From UBA6168 sp041163745 (GTDB taxonomy: Bacteria; Bacteroidota; Bacteroidia; Chitinophagales; Saprospiraceae), in assembly GCA_041163745.1 (NCBI GenBank), contig JBEAQU010000078.1, positions 230,313 to 294,312 on the forward strand: a stretch of 64,000 nt of DNA, read 5' to 3'. The notes beneath the pieces were generated by a model. That model was not told the DNA's origin. It ran no database searches and saw only the letters and a program-made list of their open reading frames with translations. Shown here one piece after another: positions 54,639 through 63,328 of this stretch (the stretch's first letter is position 1; every line of letters starts with the position of its first letter). Made by a program: the position numbers and the translations under genes.

Positions 54639-54682
54639 ATGCAAATCTGCATACTTTTGTAATAAATATTAATTTAACTTTG
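54639..54682 (+). promoter_or_regulatory. LysR-gene promoter region with a perfect 14-bp inverted repeat
   Basis: atgca-aatc-tgcat (54639-54652) is a perfect inverted repeat and a candidate LysR-type operator. It abuts TACTTTTG (54652-54659). A second -7 box, TAACTTTG (54675-54682), lies 25 bases before the LysR ATG. The repeat is positioned to control both lysR itself and the divergent transport genes. The rest of the 311-base gap (54396-54706) shows nothing else. Confidence 0.55.
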
Positions 54683-54706
54683 TAATGTTTGACATAACCA
54701 ATTTTT

Positions 54707-55630
54707 ATGAACTACACTTTACATCAGTTGCGCATCTTCCAGGTCATTGCCCAGACGAAAAGCATTACGAAGGCGGCGGAGGCATTGCACCTGACGCAGC
54801 CGGCCGTTTCCATCCAACTGAAGAACTTCCAGCAGCAGTTTGCGATACCACTGACGGAAGTAATCAACAAACGCTTGTATGTCACGGATTTCGGCGAGGA
54901 AATAGCCTTGGTGGCCGGCAGAATACTGGATGAGATTGAAAACATCAACTATCGGACCGTCGCTGCCAACGGGCAGTTGGCCGGCCGATTGAAAATATCC
55001 GTCGTTTCCACCGGAAAGTACGTCATCCCCTATTTTCTGTCCAAATTCCTTCAAGAAAATCCGGAAGTGGAATTACAGCTGGACGTGACCAACAAATCCC
55101 GCGTGGTGGAGAACCTGGAAAAGAACGAGGTGGATTTTTCCCTGGTTTCCGTTTTGCCCGCCCATCTGCGGCTGCAAATGGCGGAGCTCATGCAAAACAA
55201 ACTTTATCTTGTCGGAAACAAGGACGCCGTATCGGATGGAGGTCCGCTGGAACCGTCTTTTCTGGAAACAGTTCCCCTGATATACCGGGAACAAGGATCC
55301 GCCACCCGGACGGCCATGGAACAATTCATCGACGGCAATGGATTACAGGTGAAGAAAAAGATGGAACTCACCTCGAACGAAGCGGTCAAACAGGCTGTGT
55401 TAGCCGGCTTGGGCTACTCCATCGTACCGCTGATCGGTATCCGCAACGAGCTGGGAAACGGGCATCTGCGTATTATTCCGATCCAAGGGCTTCCCATGAT
55501 CTCCAACTGGAACCTGATTTGGCACGCCGACAAGCGAAGCACCCCGGTGGCAGCAGCATTCCATCGGTACATCGCCAGGGAAAAGGAAACGATCATCCGC
55601 GAATATTTCGCTTGGACGGAAGCCTATTGA
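54707..55630 (+). CDS. LysR-family transcriptional regulator (CbbR/CmpR-like)
   Basis: The 307-residue regulator has an N-terminal winged helix-turn-helix (LHQLRIFQVIAQTKSITKAAEALHLTQPAVSIQLKNFQ) and a periplasmic-binding-like effector domain starting with GRLKISVVSTGKYVIPYFLSKFLQENPEVELQLDVTN. The effector part resembles CbbR/CmpR regulators of carbon fixation and bicarbonate uptake (KNEVDFSLVSVLP; SNEAVKQAVLAGLGYSIVPL), though the ligand cannot be read. It is divergent from the SbtA/CA-like/DUF6671 genes, the classic position for a LysR activator of that unit. Confidence 0.92.
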   Translation: MNYTLHQLRIFQVIAQTKSITKAAEALHLTQPAVSIQLKNFQQQFAIPLTEVINKRLYVTDFGEEIALVAGRILDEIENINYRTVAANGQLAGRLKISVVSTGKYVIPYFLSKFLQENPEVELQLDVTNKSRVVENLEKNEVDFSLVSVLPAHLRLQMAELMQNKLYLVGNKDAVSDGGPLEPSFLETVPLIYREQGSATRTAMEQFIDGNGLQVKKKMELTSNEAVKQAVLAGLGYSIVPLIGIRNELGNGHLRIIPIQGLPMISNWNLIWHADKRSTPVAAAFHRYIAREKETIIREYFAWTEAY

Positions 55631-55651
55631 TCGCGACCCAGGAAGGAGAAG

Positions 55652-55682
55652 TTGACCTTATCCCGTCCCCTTCGTAAGTTTG
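55652..55682 (+). promoter_or_regulatory. Bacteroidota promoter (TTG-N20-TAAGTTTG)
   Basis: TTG at 55652-55654 and TAAGTTTG at 55675-55682 are separated by 20 bases, one more than ideal. The ATG of the next gene is at 55699, so the leader is about 10 bases. Confidence 0.68.
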
Positions 55683-55698
55683 ATTAAAATTAGACCAG

Positions 55699-56037
55699 AT
55701 GAAATACATCCCGGAACCGTTGCTAAAGGATATCATCCGACCGTTGCCGGCCCGCGAAAGGGCCGCCATTCTGGAAAGGAAACCGGATGCGGATTTTCTG
55801 CAAGGACGGATAGCCGAGTGCCGACGGGCCATGCGCAGAGACCTATGGGTAGGGCCGGTCTGGCTGGCCATCTACACCGGAGCCCTTTTCACACAAGGAT
55901 ATGGAACCATCACCATCTCCGTTTTTGTTATGGGTATGTCGTATTTTCTGTTCACCATCTTCTCCGGAGGATCATTCGGCCTGAACCGCAAAAGAGTGGC
56001 GGTGTACGGCCGCCTGCTCCGGGAATTGGATAATTGA
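55699..56037 (+). CDS. Small membrane protein of unknown function
   Basis: The 112-residue product has a charged N-terminal half (EPLLKDIIRPLPARERAAILERKPDADFLQGRIAECRRAMRRD). Two membrane helices follow (LWVGPVWLAIYTGALFTQ and ITISVFVMGMSYFLFTIFSG), with a basic C-terminus. I recognise no domain. A good promoter lies immediately upstream. The next gene starts 38 bases downstream, so the two probably form an operon. Confidence 0.75.
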   Translation: MKYIPEPLLKDIIRPLPARERAAILERKPDADFLQGRIAECRRAMRRDLWVGPVWLAIYTGALFTQGYGTITISVFVMGMSYFLFTIFSGGSFGLNRKRVAVYGRLLRELDN

Positions 56038-56075
56038 CACACAGGACTCCGATCTGTTCAATCCACCGCCATTCC

Positions 56076-56462
56076 ATGAAAAACAGCTTCCCCTACCAGT
56101 CCTATCGTCACTTTTTTTCCGAGCGCCTTTTCTTTCGGAAAATGAGCCGGTACTTCCGGACGGCGGGGCAGAAAACCGTACACAGCGCCCTCCTGCTCTA
56201 CTACGCCTACCGACGGAAGGAAACGCCACAATGGGCCAAGAACGTCATCCTGGGCGTGCTTGGTTATTTCCTGGCGCCCATCGATGCCTTGCCGGACATT
56301 TCCCCCTTCGTCGGATATACGGACGACCTGGGTGTCCTCACCCTCGGCCTCGCCACCATCGCCTGTTACATCAACGACGAGGTGCGACGGTCCGCAGACG
56401 CCAAATCGGCGGAATGGTTCGGCATCAGTCAAGGAACGGACCGGAAGGGAAACAACGGCTAA
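56076..56462 (+). CDS. YkvA-family (DUF1232) protein
   Basis: The 128-residue protein contains the short DUF1232 module: HSALLLYYAYRRKETPQWAKNVILGVLGYFLAPIDALPDISPFVGYTDDLGVLTLGLATI. The LxPIDAxPD-xxPxxGYxDDLxVL pattern is the family signature, probably a membrane-associated hairpin. Function in bacteria is unclear. ATG 56076 (MKNSFPYQSY) was chosen; an upstream ATG at 56034 overlaps the previous gene by 4 bases and gives a cysteine/histidine-rich extension unlike the family. Confidence 0.88.
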   Translation: MKNSFPYQSYRHFFSERLFFRKMSRYFRTAGQKTVHSALLLYYAYRRKETPQWAKNVILGVLGYFLAPIDALPDISPFVGYTDDLGVLTLGLATIACYINDEVRRSADAKSAEWFGISQGTDRKGNNG

Positions 56463-56484
56463 CCCACGGACAGATCCGGCACAT

Positions 56485-57024
56485 CTATTCGACCTTCCGG
56501 CCCCTGACGACCCGGCGGTTGACATCCATTTTGCTGATTTTCCGCAGATCGACCATCAGTGCGGCGTAAGCCGCTTGGGATGATACCCGCCATTTCTTAC
56601 CACCATAGGTCACCTCCCCGCTGTTTCGTTTCCATTCAGATGCCAGCACCACGTACCGTTCGCTGCGGTTCGGGTTGGGCCCGAACATAAGGTAGTGTTC
56701 ATCCCCCTCCTCGAACCCGATGGCGAAGCGGTCGGATTTCGGAGTGAATAGCAAGGCACCCGGCGTTCCTTTCCGGATGACGACCTCTTCAATCCGACGC
56801 CCGTTCTCGACCCGGATCCTACCGGAAACGATATCCGACGAACCATCTGTCAGTTCCCGCTTCAACAAGATATCATGCGACACATAAAACTGAATCCGCT
56901 GCAGCTCGTCTTCCGTCCATCGGTACCGGTCCTGCAGATCCTGTGTGAAATAAGTCAGGTTGTTGCAGGAGCCCAACAAAACGACGGCCAACAACCATCC
57001 GGACAATCTGAACCAATTTATCAT
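56485..57024 (-). CDS. Putative lipoprotein, hypothetical
   Basis: The 179-residue protein has a lipoprotein signal (FRLSGWLLAVVLLGSC) with the lipobox cysteine near residue 21. The mature part is strand-rich: LQRIQFYVSHDILLKREL, RRIEEVVIRKGTPGALLF, DEHYLMFGPNP and ERYVVLASEW, ending in basic RRVVRGRKVE. I know no named family. ATG 57024 is chosen because it places the signal at the N-terminus. It converges on the YkvA gene, 22 bases between stops. The 174 bases upstream (57025-57198) hold an AT-rich stretch after the surface-protein gene. Confidence 0.78.
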   Translation of the reverse strand: MINWFRLSGWLLAVVLLGSCNNLTYFTQDLQDRYRWTEDELQRIQFYVSHDILLKRELTDGSSDIVSGRIRVENGRRIEEVVIRKGTPGALLFTPKSDRFAIGFEEGDEHYLMFGPNPNRSERYVVLASEWKRNSGEVTYGGKKWRVSSQAAYAALMVDLRKISKMDVNRRVVRGRKVE

Positions 57025-57198
57025 GACTGGAGATTTTTGCAACTTGAGATGGACAGACCGATGTTGCAGCTTGTCATGGCCAAGCCGATCTCCGATTCTG
57101 CCGAACATGATGTCAAAGTAATGGACTGACAGGCATTCTTTTCATTTTTTATGATTCCTTTAATCCACTTTTTTATAATATTTAACGATACGCCGTTG

Positions 57199-59853
57199 TC
57201 AGGGGACCAAGGAAAGGATCACGGCCATCCGGCTGTTGAACACTGCGCCGTCCGGATGGAAGGCACGTATCACCAGGAAATAAAGCCCTGGCTGTGCAGG
57301 CAGTCCGTTCTCCGTCTCACCTTCCCATTTCAACAGGCACTGTTCCCCTGCCAGCTGGTTGTCATCCAATCTTCTCACCAGCCTGCCGTCCCAGTCATAG
57401 ACAGCCGCCGTCACCAGGTAGCCACCCTGTTCGAAACGACAAAGTGCGGACAGGATGTCATCGGCACCATCCCCATCCGGTGTGAAGTGGTCGCTTGCCA
57501 GCGCGCAACCGCCCGGGGGGGCGTTCCGGTCGAGAATTTGGGAGTTACGGTATCCCGGTGTGGCATATCCGACAGCGGCCGCCGCCGATTGCCAATTGGA
57601 CGGGTCCTGTGTGGGCATGTCTTCCCGCCTGCGCTCCAGGGAAACGCCCTTCGTATCCTCCAACAACGGATGGTGCATATCCGCATCGTAATCCAATGCA
57701 TCGATGACCGCCGCACCGGTCGGTCCCGACCGGTACAGGGTGACATTGCCCCGGTCCGCTCCGAACGCCGGCAACTCATTTTTCAACAGTACGGAGGAGT
57801 CTCCCAACCGGTAGCGAATCACCAGATCCGAAGGATCCGCGGTGACCGCCAGATAACTTCCCGGAAAAAGCAAACGGTCGGATACAATGGCGACAACAGA
57901 GGTATCCACGGCCGGCCGCAGGTTACCGATGGCCAAGTCACCCAGGTTCAACACTTTGCCGGAACGGTTGTGAAATTCCACGAAATCGACGCCACCGGAT
58001 TGGGGATTGAACAACAACTCGTTGATAACCAAATCACCTGGCTGCACACTATCAGGCAGGACATAAATGCCCACCGTACCAGGCTCCACCGGACGGCCGC
58101 TGCAGTCGGTCACCGCTTGCCCGACCGCCAGTTCGTACGAAACGTTCTCCTGTATGGCGTCTTGGAATAGCAGTGTGACGCCCTCCTGACCTGCCACGTC
58201 CTCCAGATAGGCGGCCGACAAAGCCAATGGCGGACGAATGCGCCAGTGGCCGGTGTCCGACACGGTGGCCGCATCCAGCCGTCTGTCGAAAAAGAGCCGG
58301 ATCCGATGGCGGTCCGACGGTTTTCCCGCCACGTACAACAAGCGGGTCCCTGCGGTATCGGCGACCGCTTCGAGAACGGAATTCGGCCGACCGGGCGTAC
58401 CGCCGGACAAAGACTGCGAAGCCGCCCAATTCGAAGTGCCGGAACAGGGGGACAGGGGATTGATGCGCTCCAGGCTCCAGCCGCCTTCCGCCTTGCCGGC
58501 GGAACCATACATACCGATGTCGTATGACAGGCGGTCGACCACCGTCTGCCCGTCGGCGGAAGCCAGCACCAGGTCGGTTCCTTCATTGGACAAGGTCGGG
58601 AAGGAACTCATCCCCAACGTCGGTCCGAACAACCGGAAACTGTCCGCCCATGCCGTATCGCACAAGGTGACATATCGGTCGGGATACAACAGGTAAGGCG
58701 GCAGGGACCGCACGGAATTACCAATGGTTACCCGCAGGGTGGACAGATCCGTCACCGTTCCCCCCGGATTGACCAATTCCAGGTATTCCGCCGCTGGCAA
58801 GGCAATCGCCGGCGTCGGGTCGGCCATGATTTCGTTGATCAGGATACCGCCGGGTTTCGCCGGGGATATCTCCACATGCCGCCAGGTCCGCTGTTGAACG
58901 GAAGCCTGGTTACCGGCCGTATCCCGGACACCCAGGACCCGCACGGTATATTCCTGAAGATTGGCAAGAGCGGAATCGAGTGCCAGCAAGACACGGCCCG
59001 GTGTTTCGGAAAAGGCGAACACTTCCGTCGGCGGGCCGATGTCCGGCAACACTACATACAGCGAAGGATCGGTGGCATGGAACAGGTCCAGCGGCTCGTC
59101 GAAGGTGAGCTCCACCTCCCGGGCAAAGGGGGATGTCACCAGCTCCAGCCGGGGCGGCACCGTGTCCGGCAGCAATGGCTCCAGCAGAAAGTCGTCCATC
59201 CGGAATTTGTCCCGACGGGTACTGGAATAAGAACATGCCCAACCAAAGTAAGCGTCACCGGACATATAGGTGCTGTCCGAAACGATCAGCACCGGATCCG
59301 GACCATATCCGCCCGACAAGTCCGCATACAGCGTCCAACGACCGGCAGCGGTCCGCTGCATCTCCCAACGCACCATGGGTCGGGAGGCTACCGATCCCAC
59401 GGCACTTTGCCCCAGCAGCACCGGGACGCCGGCATCCTGCCGGAAAAACCGGATGGCGTCCTCCGATCCGTCCTGCCCTATTTCCAGGAAATAACCGTCG
59501 GCAACAGCCAGATCCGCATCGTCCGCCTGCAGGTAGATCCGCAGCCGGTTGGTAGCGGATGGGTCGAAGTCCATCAATAACCACAACCGCCAACGACAAC
59601 TGTCCGCTATCGATACCGGCACATACAGCTTAGACATACCGGCGACCGGCGCCTGCAGCCGGAGCACCCCGGCCGCATCCACCTGGAAATGGTCCGTATC
59701 GCCGGCCCAGCTCAAATCGGCTGTGTGGTCTCCATCCGAAAAGTCATCCCGATACACTTGGGCGGGCAGGGGCAGGAATTGACATGCGAAAAGTAACAAA
59801 CCGACGAATTGTCGGCCAAAGGCACAATCGGCCCGGAAAGAATAGGTTGTCAT
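57199..59853 (-). CDS. Large exported protein with two lamin-tail domains and a T9SS/gliding-type C-terminus
   Basis: The 884-residue protein has an export signal (FGRQFVGLLLFACQFLPLPAQ) and an N-terminal jelly-roll-like region (DDFSDGDHTADLSWAGDTDHF). Bacterial Ig-like strands (PPRLELVTSPFAREVELTFDEPL) come next. Two lamin-tail domains begin at about residue 335 (GGILINEIMADPTP ... AEYLELVN) and about 603 (GDLVINELLFNPQSGGVDFVEFHN). The last 95 residues (HFTPDGDGADDIL ... VYDWDGRLVRRLDDNQLAG ... GLYFLVIRA) match the gliding-motility-type T9SS C-terminal domain. It should be exported and attached at the surface; the ligand is unknown. ATG 59853 is preferred over 59877 for signal placement. 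Confidence 0.9.
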   Translation of the reverse strand: MTTYSFRADCAFGRQFVGLLLFACQFLPLPAQVYRDDFSDGDHTADLSWAGDTDHFQVDAAGVLRLQAPVAGMSKLYVPVSIADSCRWRLWLLMDFDPSATNRLRIYLQADDADLAVADGYFLEIGQDGSEDAIRFFRQDAGVPVLLGQSAVGSVASRPMVRWEMQRTAAGRWTLYADLSGGYGPDPVLIVSDSTYMSGDAYFGWACSYSSTRRDKFRMDDFLLEPLLPDTVPPRLELVTSPFAREVELTFDEPLDLFHATDPSLYVVLPDIGPPTEVFAFSETPGRVLLALDSALANLQEYTVRVLGVRDTAGNQASVQQRTWRHVEISPAKPGGILINEIMADPTPAIALPAAEYLELVNPGGTVTDLSTLRVTIGNSVRSLPPYLLYPDRYVTLCDTAWADSFRLFGPTLGMSSFPTLSNEGTDLVLASADGQTVVDRLSYDIGMYGSAGKAEGGWSLERINPLSPCSGTSNWAASQSLSGGTPGRPNSVLEAVADTAGTRLLYVAGKPSDRHRIRLFFDRRLDAATVSDTGHWRIRPPLALSAAYLEDVAGQEGVTLLFQDAIQENVSYELAVGQAVTDCSGRPVEPGTVGIYVLPDSVQPGDLVINELLFNPQSGGVDFVEFHNRSGKVLNLGDLAIGNLRPAVDTSVVAIVSDRLLFPGSYLAVTADPSDLVIRYRLGDSSVLLKNELPAFGADRGNVTLYRSGPTGAAVIDALDYDADMHHPLLEDTKGVSLERRREDMPTQDPSNWQSAAAAVGYATPGYRNSQILDRNAPPGGCALASDHFTPDGDGADDILSALCRFEQGGYLVTAAVYDWDGRLVRRLDDNQLAGEQCLLKWEGETENGLPAQPGLYFLVIRAFHPDGAVFNSRMAVILSLVP

Positions 59854-60022
59854 TGGTCTTAGGGGTTCGTAAAGCACGTAATCCGGAAGTCGGATGGAAC
59901 GGCTCGTAACAAATTACGCGAAAAAGCCGGCATTGTCAAGCGCTGTCCGTACGAAGGTGATTTTCCGGCCGGCAACCGGCGCGGCAGGTATCAAATATTT
60001 TTCGATTGTGCCTCCGAACGCT

Positions 60023-60030
60023 TACATTTG
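60023..60030 (+). promoter_or_regulatory. -7 box (TACATTTG) upstream of dnaN
   Basis: TACATTTG followed by caac matches the Bacteroidota consensus and ends 27 bases before the dnaN ATG at 60057. A TTG lies 14 bases upstream, closer than the ideal 19. The 203-base divergent gap (59854-60056) holds no gene. Confidence 0.6.
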
Positions 60031-60056
60031 CAACGGAACACATTACCCTTTTCCTT

Positions 60057-61172
60057 ATGAAATTCAGCGTTTCCTCTTCCGAGTTGCTGCGGCAATTGCA
60101 AATCGCCTCCGGTGCCATCTCCAACAATCCCGTCCTGCCCATCCTGGACGATTTCCTGTTCAACCTCCAAAAAAACGAACTGACCATCTCCGCCAGTGAT
60201 ATGGAGACCTCCATCACAAACAGGATGGAAGTCATCTCCTCCTTCGAGGGTGTGGTTGCCGTTCCTGCCAAGATTCTCCTGGATACCCTCAAGGCGCTGC
60301 CGGACCAACCCATCACCTTCTCCATCGACGAGAACACCTTCGGCATCACCATCACCTCTGCCTACGGGAAATACAAACTGCCCGGTGAGAACGGAATGGA
60401 ATTCCCCCGGATACCACAGGCCAACCAGGTGGATTCGGTAACGATTCCCACCGGCATGTTGCTGAAGGCCATCAACAAGACCTTGTTCGCCACGAGCAGC
60501 GACGAATTGCGGCCGGCCATGACCGGAGTCTTCGTCGCCATCGATTTCAACAAACTTACCTTCGTCGCCACCGATGCCCACAAACTGGTGCGCTATTCTT
60601 TTCTCAACGTGAGCAGCGAAGTGACCACCTCCTTCATCATTCCGAAAAAAGCGCTGAACCTGCTGAAGAACGCCCTGGCAACGGATGGAAATGTGTCCAT
60701 CTCCTTCGATAAGTCCAATGCCTTTTTCTCCTTCGGCAACACCCACCTGGTATGCCGCCTCATCGACGCCCGATTCCCGGATTACATGGCCGTCATCCCC
60801 GTCGATACCCCCAACAAGGTGACCATCAAGCGGACGGACCTGCTCAACTCCCTGAAGCGGATCGCCATCTATGCAAACAAGACCACCAACCAGGTCATGC
60901 TGGACATCAACGACGGCAATATCAACATTTCCGCCAGGGACCTGGACTTCAGCAACGAAGCAGATGAAAACCTGGCTTGCGAACTGGACGGCAAACCCAT
61001 GGCCATCGGATTCAATGCCAAGTTCCTGATCGAAATGCTAAGCGTATTGGAATCAGACCAGGTCAAGATGGAACTATCCACCCCTTCCCGTGCAGGCTTG
61101 TTGCTGCCAGCCCAGGAAGAGGAAGGAGAACAGGTGACCATGCTGGTCATGCCGGTCATGCTGAGCAACTGA
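60057..61172 (+). CDS. dnaN: DNA polymerase III sliding clamp (beta subunit)
   Basis: The beta clamp tethers DNA polymerase III to DNA. The 371-residue product has the three-domain clamp pattern: MKFSVSSSELLRQLQIASGAISNNPVLPILDDFLF, GMEFPRIPQ, FVATDAHKLVRYSFLNV (the hydrophobic partner-binding region), RLIDARFPDYMAVIP, and the C-terminal MLVMPVMLSN tail. ATG 60057 starts the conserved strand. It is not next to dnaA here, which is common in Bacteroidota. It converges on paaZ across a weak hairpin (61186-61212). Confidence 0.97.
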   Translation: MKFSVSSSELLRQLQIASGAISNNPVLPILDDFLFNLQKNELTISASDMETSITNRMEVISSFEGVVAVPAKILLDTLKALPDQPITFSIDENTFGITITSAYGKYKLPGENGMEFPRIPQANQVDSVTIPTGMLLKAINKTLFATSSDELRPAMTGVFVAIDFNKLTFVATDAHKLVRYSFLNVSSEVTTSFIIPKKALNLLKNALATDGNVSISFDKSNAFFSFGNTHLVCRLIDARFPDYMAVIPVDTPNKVTIKRTDLLNSLKRIAIYANKTTNQVMLDINDGNINISARDLDFSNEADENLACELDGKPMAIGFNAKFLIEMLSVLESDQVKMELSTPSRAGLLLPAQEEEGEQVTMLVMPVMLSN

Positions 61173-61236
61173 ACCGACCGCCGCTACCGGCCGGAATCAA
61201 TTCACTGCCGGTCGGCCAGGTCCTGTGCACCGTCCG

Positions 61237-63288
61237 TCAGCCGTTTGCCTGCTCCTTCTTCCGGAACATGGTCAGGATGGTGGCCACCGCCACGCTCTCC
61301 CCTGTATCGTCGTACACATCCACCCGGAACTTGACAATCCCCTTGTCCGTATCTTCCGGGTTTTTCCTTTCCGTCTCAATTTTTTCCTTGACCGTCAACC
61401 GTACCCCGATGGTCGTCCCCGGGTAAACCGGCTTCAGGAATCTGCATTCGTCTATGCCGTAATTAAGGAGCACCGGGCCCTTCTTCGCCTCCACAAACAA
61501 GCCGGCCGCTTTGGACAGAATGTAATACCCATGGGCAACCCGACCGGTAAAGATGGTTCCCTCCAAGGCCGTGGCATCCATATGGGCATAGAAGTGGTCT
61601 CCGCTCACATTGGCGAAATTGGTGATGTCGGCCTCCGTGACCGTATGCCGGGCGGTCACGACGGTCTCCCCTATTTCCAATTCCTCGAAATGCTTGCGGA
61701 ATACATGCACCGGCTTCTCGACCTGTCTCCCACCTGGTTGGTATTGGTTCGTCACCGAGGTCAGGAAGGTGGGATGTCCCTGTACCGCCGTCGTCTGCAG
61801 GTAATGCCGCAGACCACGGACCCCACCCAATTCCTCTCCACCTCCGGCCCGGCCCGGTCCCCCGTGGACAAGCATCGGCAAAGGAGACCCGTGCCCGGTG
61901 CTTTCCTTACCGCACCAACGGTTCAAGATCAAGACACGGCCGTGAAAAGCACCGGACTCCAGGACATACCGGCGGGCAAGTTGCTCGTCACCCGTCACAA
62001 TCGTGCTGACCAGCGAACCCTTTCCCATGTTCGCCAGCACCGCCGCGGCTTCCGGACGCTCATACGGCAGGATGGTGCTGACCGGACCGAAGGCCTCCAC
62101 CGCATGGGTCTCCGTCCGCTCGTATGGCCGGTCGTTATACAACAGGACCGGACCGAAAAAGGCGCCGCCCTCCCGGTCCGCCCCCACCACCTCGAAATCA
62201 TCCCCGCCATACAGAACTTCCGATGCAGCTTCCAGCCTGGCCAGCTGCCGCCGCACTTCCTCCACCTGTCCCTTGCTGACCAGACTACCCATCGTCACGC
62301 CCGCTGCCTGCGGGTCTCCGATGACAGTTTTCGCAAGCCTTGTCCGCAAGGCATCCCTCACGGGCTCCACCAAGTGGACCGGAACAAGAATCCGGCGCAC
62401 AGCCGTGCATTTCTGCCCGGCCTTGGTCACCATTTCCCGGTAGACTTCCTGGATGAACATATCGAATTCCGGCGTGCCGGGCCCGGCATCCGGCCCCAGG
62501 ATACAGGCATTCAGGCTGTCCGCCTCCATGTTGAACGGCACGGCGCCATCCAGTACCGCCGGATGCGCGCGGAGCAGGCGACCCGTCGAAAAGGAACCGG
62601 TGAAAGTGACGACATCCTGCGACTGCACCGGGTCCAGGATGCCGATGCCTTTTCCACAAACAAGCTGCAAGGCGCCCTCGGGCAGAATACCCGATGCAAT
62701 GATGTCCTCCACCATCCGCCGGGTCAGGTAACTGGTTATTTCGGATGGCTTCACGATGGCCGGCATCCCGGCCAGAAAAGTCGGGGCCAGCTTTTCCAAC
62801 ATACCCCAAATGGGAAAATTGAAGGCATTGATATGAATGGCCACTCCTTGCCGGGGGGAACTCACGTGGCATCCGGCGAAATTACCCTCCTTCGACAGCC
62901 GCAGCGACTCCTGGTCCACGAGATAGGATTCGTCACCAAGCCGGCGGCGAAGACTGGCATAAGAGAACAAGGTGCCGATCCCACCCTCTATATCCGTCCA
63001 CGAATCGATGGTGCTCGCACCCGTCGCATAACTGAGCGGGTAATAGGTCTTGCGCCGTTCATGCAGGAACAAGGCCAGTTGCTTCAACATAAGCCCCCGC
63101 TCCCGGAACGACATCCGACGCAGGACAGTACCGCCGGTAGCACGGCCATATTCCGCCATGGCAGCATAATCCAGCCCCTCGCTGCCCACCATGAACATGG
63201 GTTCCCCTGTGATGGCGTTGCATTGCACCACACCCTCCCCTTCATACGGCACCCATTCGCCTTTCACGAAGTTGCTCAACTTTTGCAT
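61237..63288 (-). CDS. paaZ: PaaZ: bifunctional oxepin-CoA hydrolase / semialdehyde dehydrogenase
   Basis: PaaZ opens the oxepin-CoA ring in aerobic phenylacetate breakdown and oxidises the resulting aldehyde. Residues 1-520 are an NAD(P) aldehyde dehydrogenase with catalytic Cys294 in KAGQKCTAVRR and Glu255 in FNMEADSLN, positions close to those of E. coli PaaZ. Residues about 545-683 form an R-specific enoyl-CoA hydratase (MaoC-like) domain: VTEADITNFANVSGDHFYAHMD supplies the Asp-His pair. No other paa genes are within the window, so the rest of the pathway must lie elsewhere, or the enzyme serves another CoA-aldehyde route. It follows the SH3 gene by 40 bases. Confidence 0.93.
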   Translation of the reverse strand: MQKLSNFVKGEWVPYEGEGVVQCNAITGEPMFMVGSEGLDYAAMAEYGRATGGTVLRRMSFRERGLMLKQLALFLHERRKTYYPLSYATGASTIDSWTDIEGGIGTLFSYASLRRRLGDESYLVDQESLRLSKEGNFAGCHVSSPRQGVAIHINAFNFPIWGMLEKLAPTFLAGMPAIVKPSEITSYLTRRMVEDIIASGILPEGALQLVCGKGIGILDPVQSQDVVTFTGSFSTGRLLRAHPAVLDGAVPFNMEADSLNACILGPDAGPGTPEFDMFIQEVYREMVTKAGQKCTAVRRILVPVHLVEPVRDALRTRLAKTVIGDPQAAGVTMGSLVSKGQVEEVRRQLARLEAASEVLYGGDDFEVVGADREGGAFFGPVLLYNDRPYERTETHAVEAFGPVSTILPYERPEAAAVLANMGKGSLVSTIVTGDEQLARRYVLESGAFHGRVLILNRWCGKESTGHGSPLPMLVHGGPGRAGGGEELGGVRGLRHYLQTTAVQGHPTFLTSVTNQYQPGGRQVEKPVHVFRKHFEELEIGETVVTARHTVTEADITNFANVSGDHFYAHMDATALEGTIFTGRVAHGYYILSKAAGLFVEAKKGPVLLNYGIDECRFLKPVYPGTTIGVRLTVKEKIETERKNPEDTDKGIVKFRVDVYDDTGESVAVATILTMFRKKEQANG

Positions 63289-63328
63289 GGTTCGATTATT
63301 TGGTCAGAAGGCGCTTACCTACGGGACG

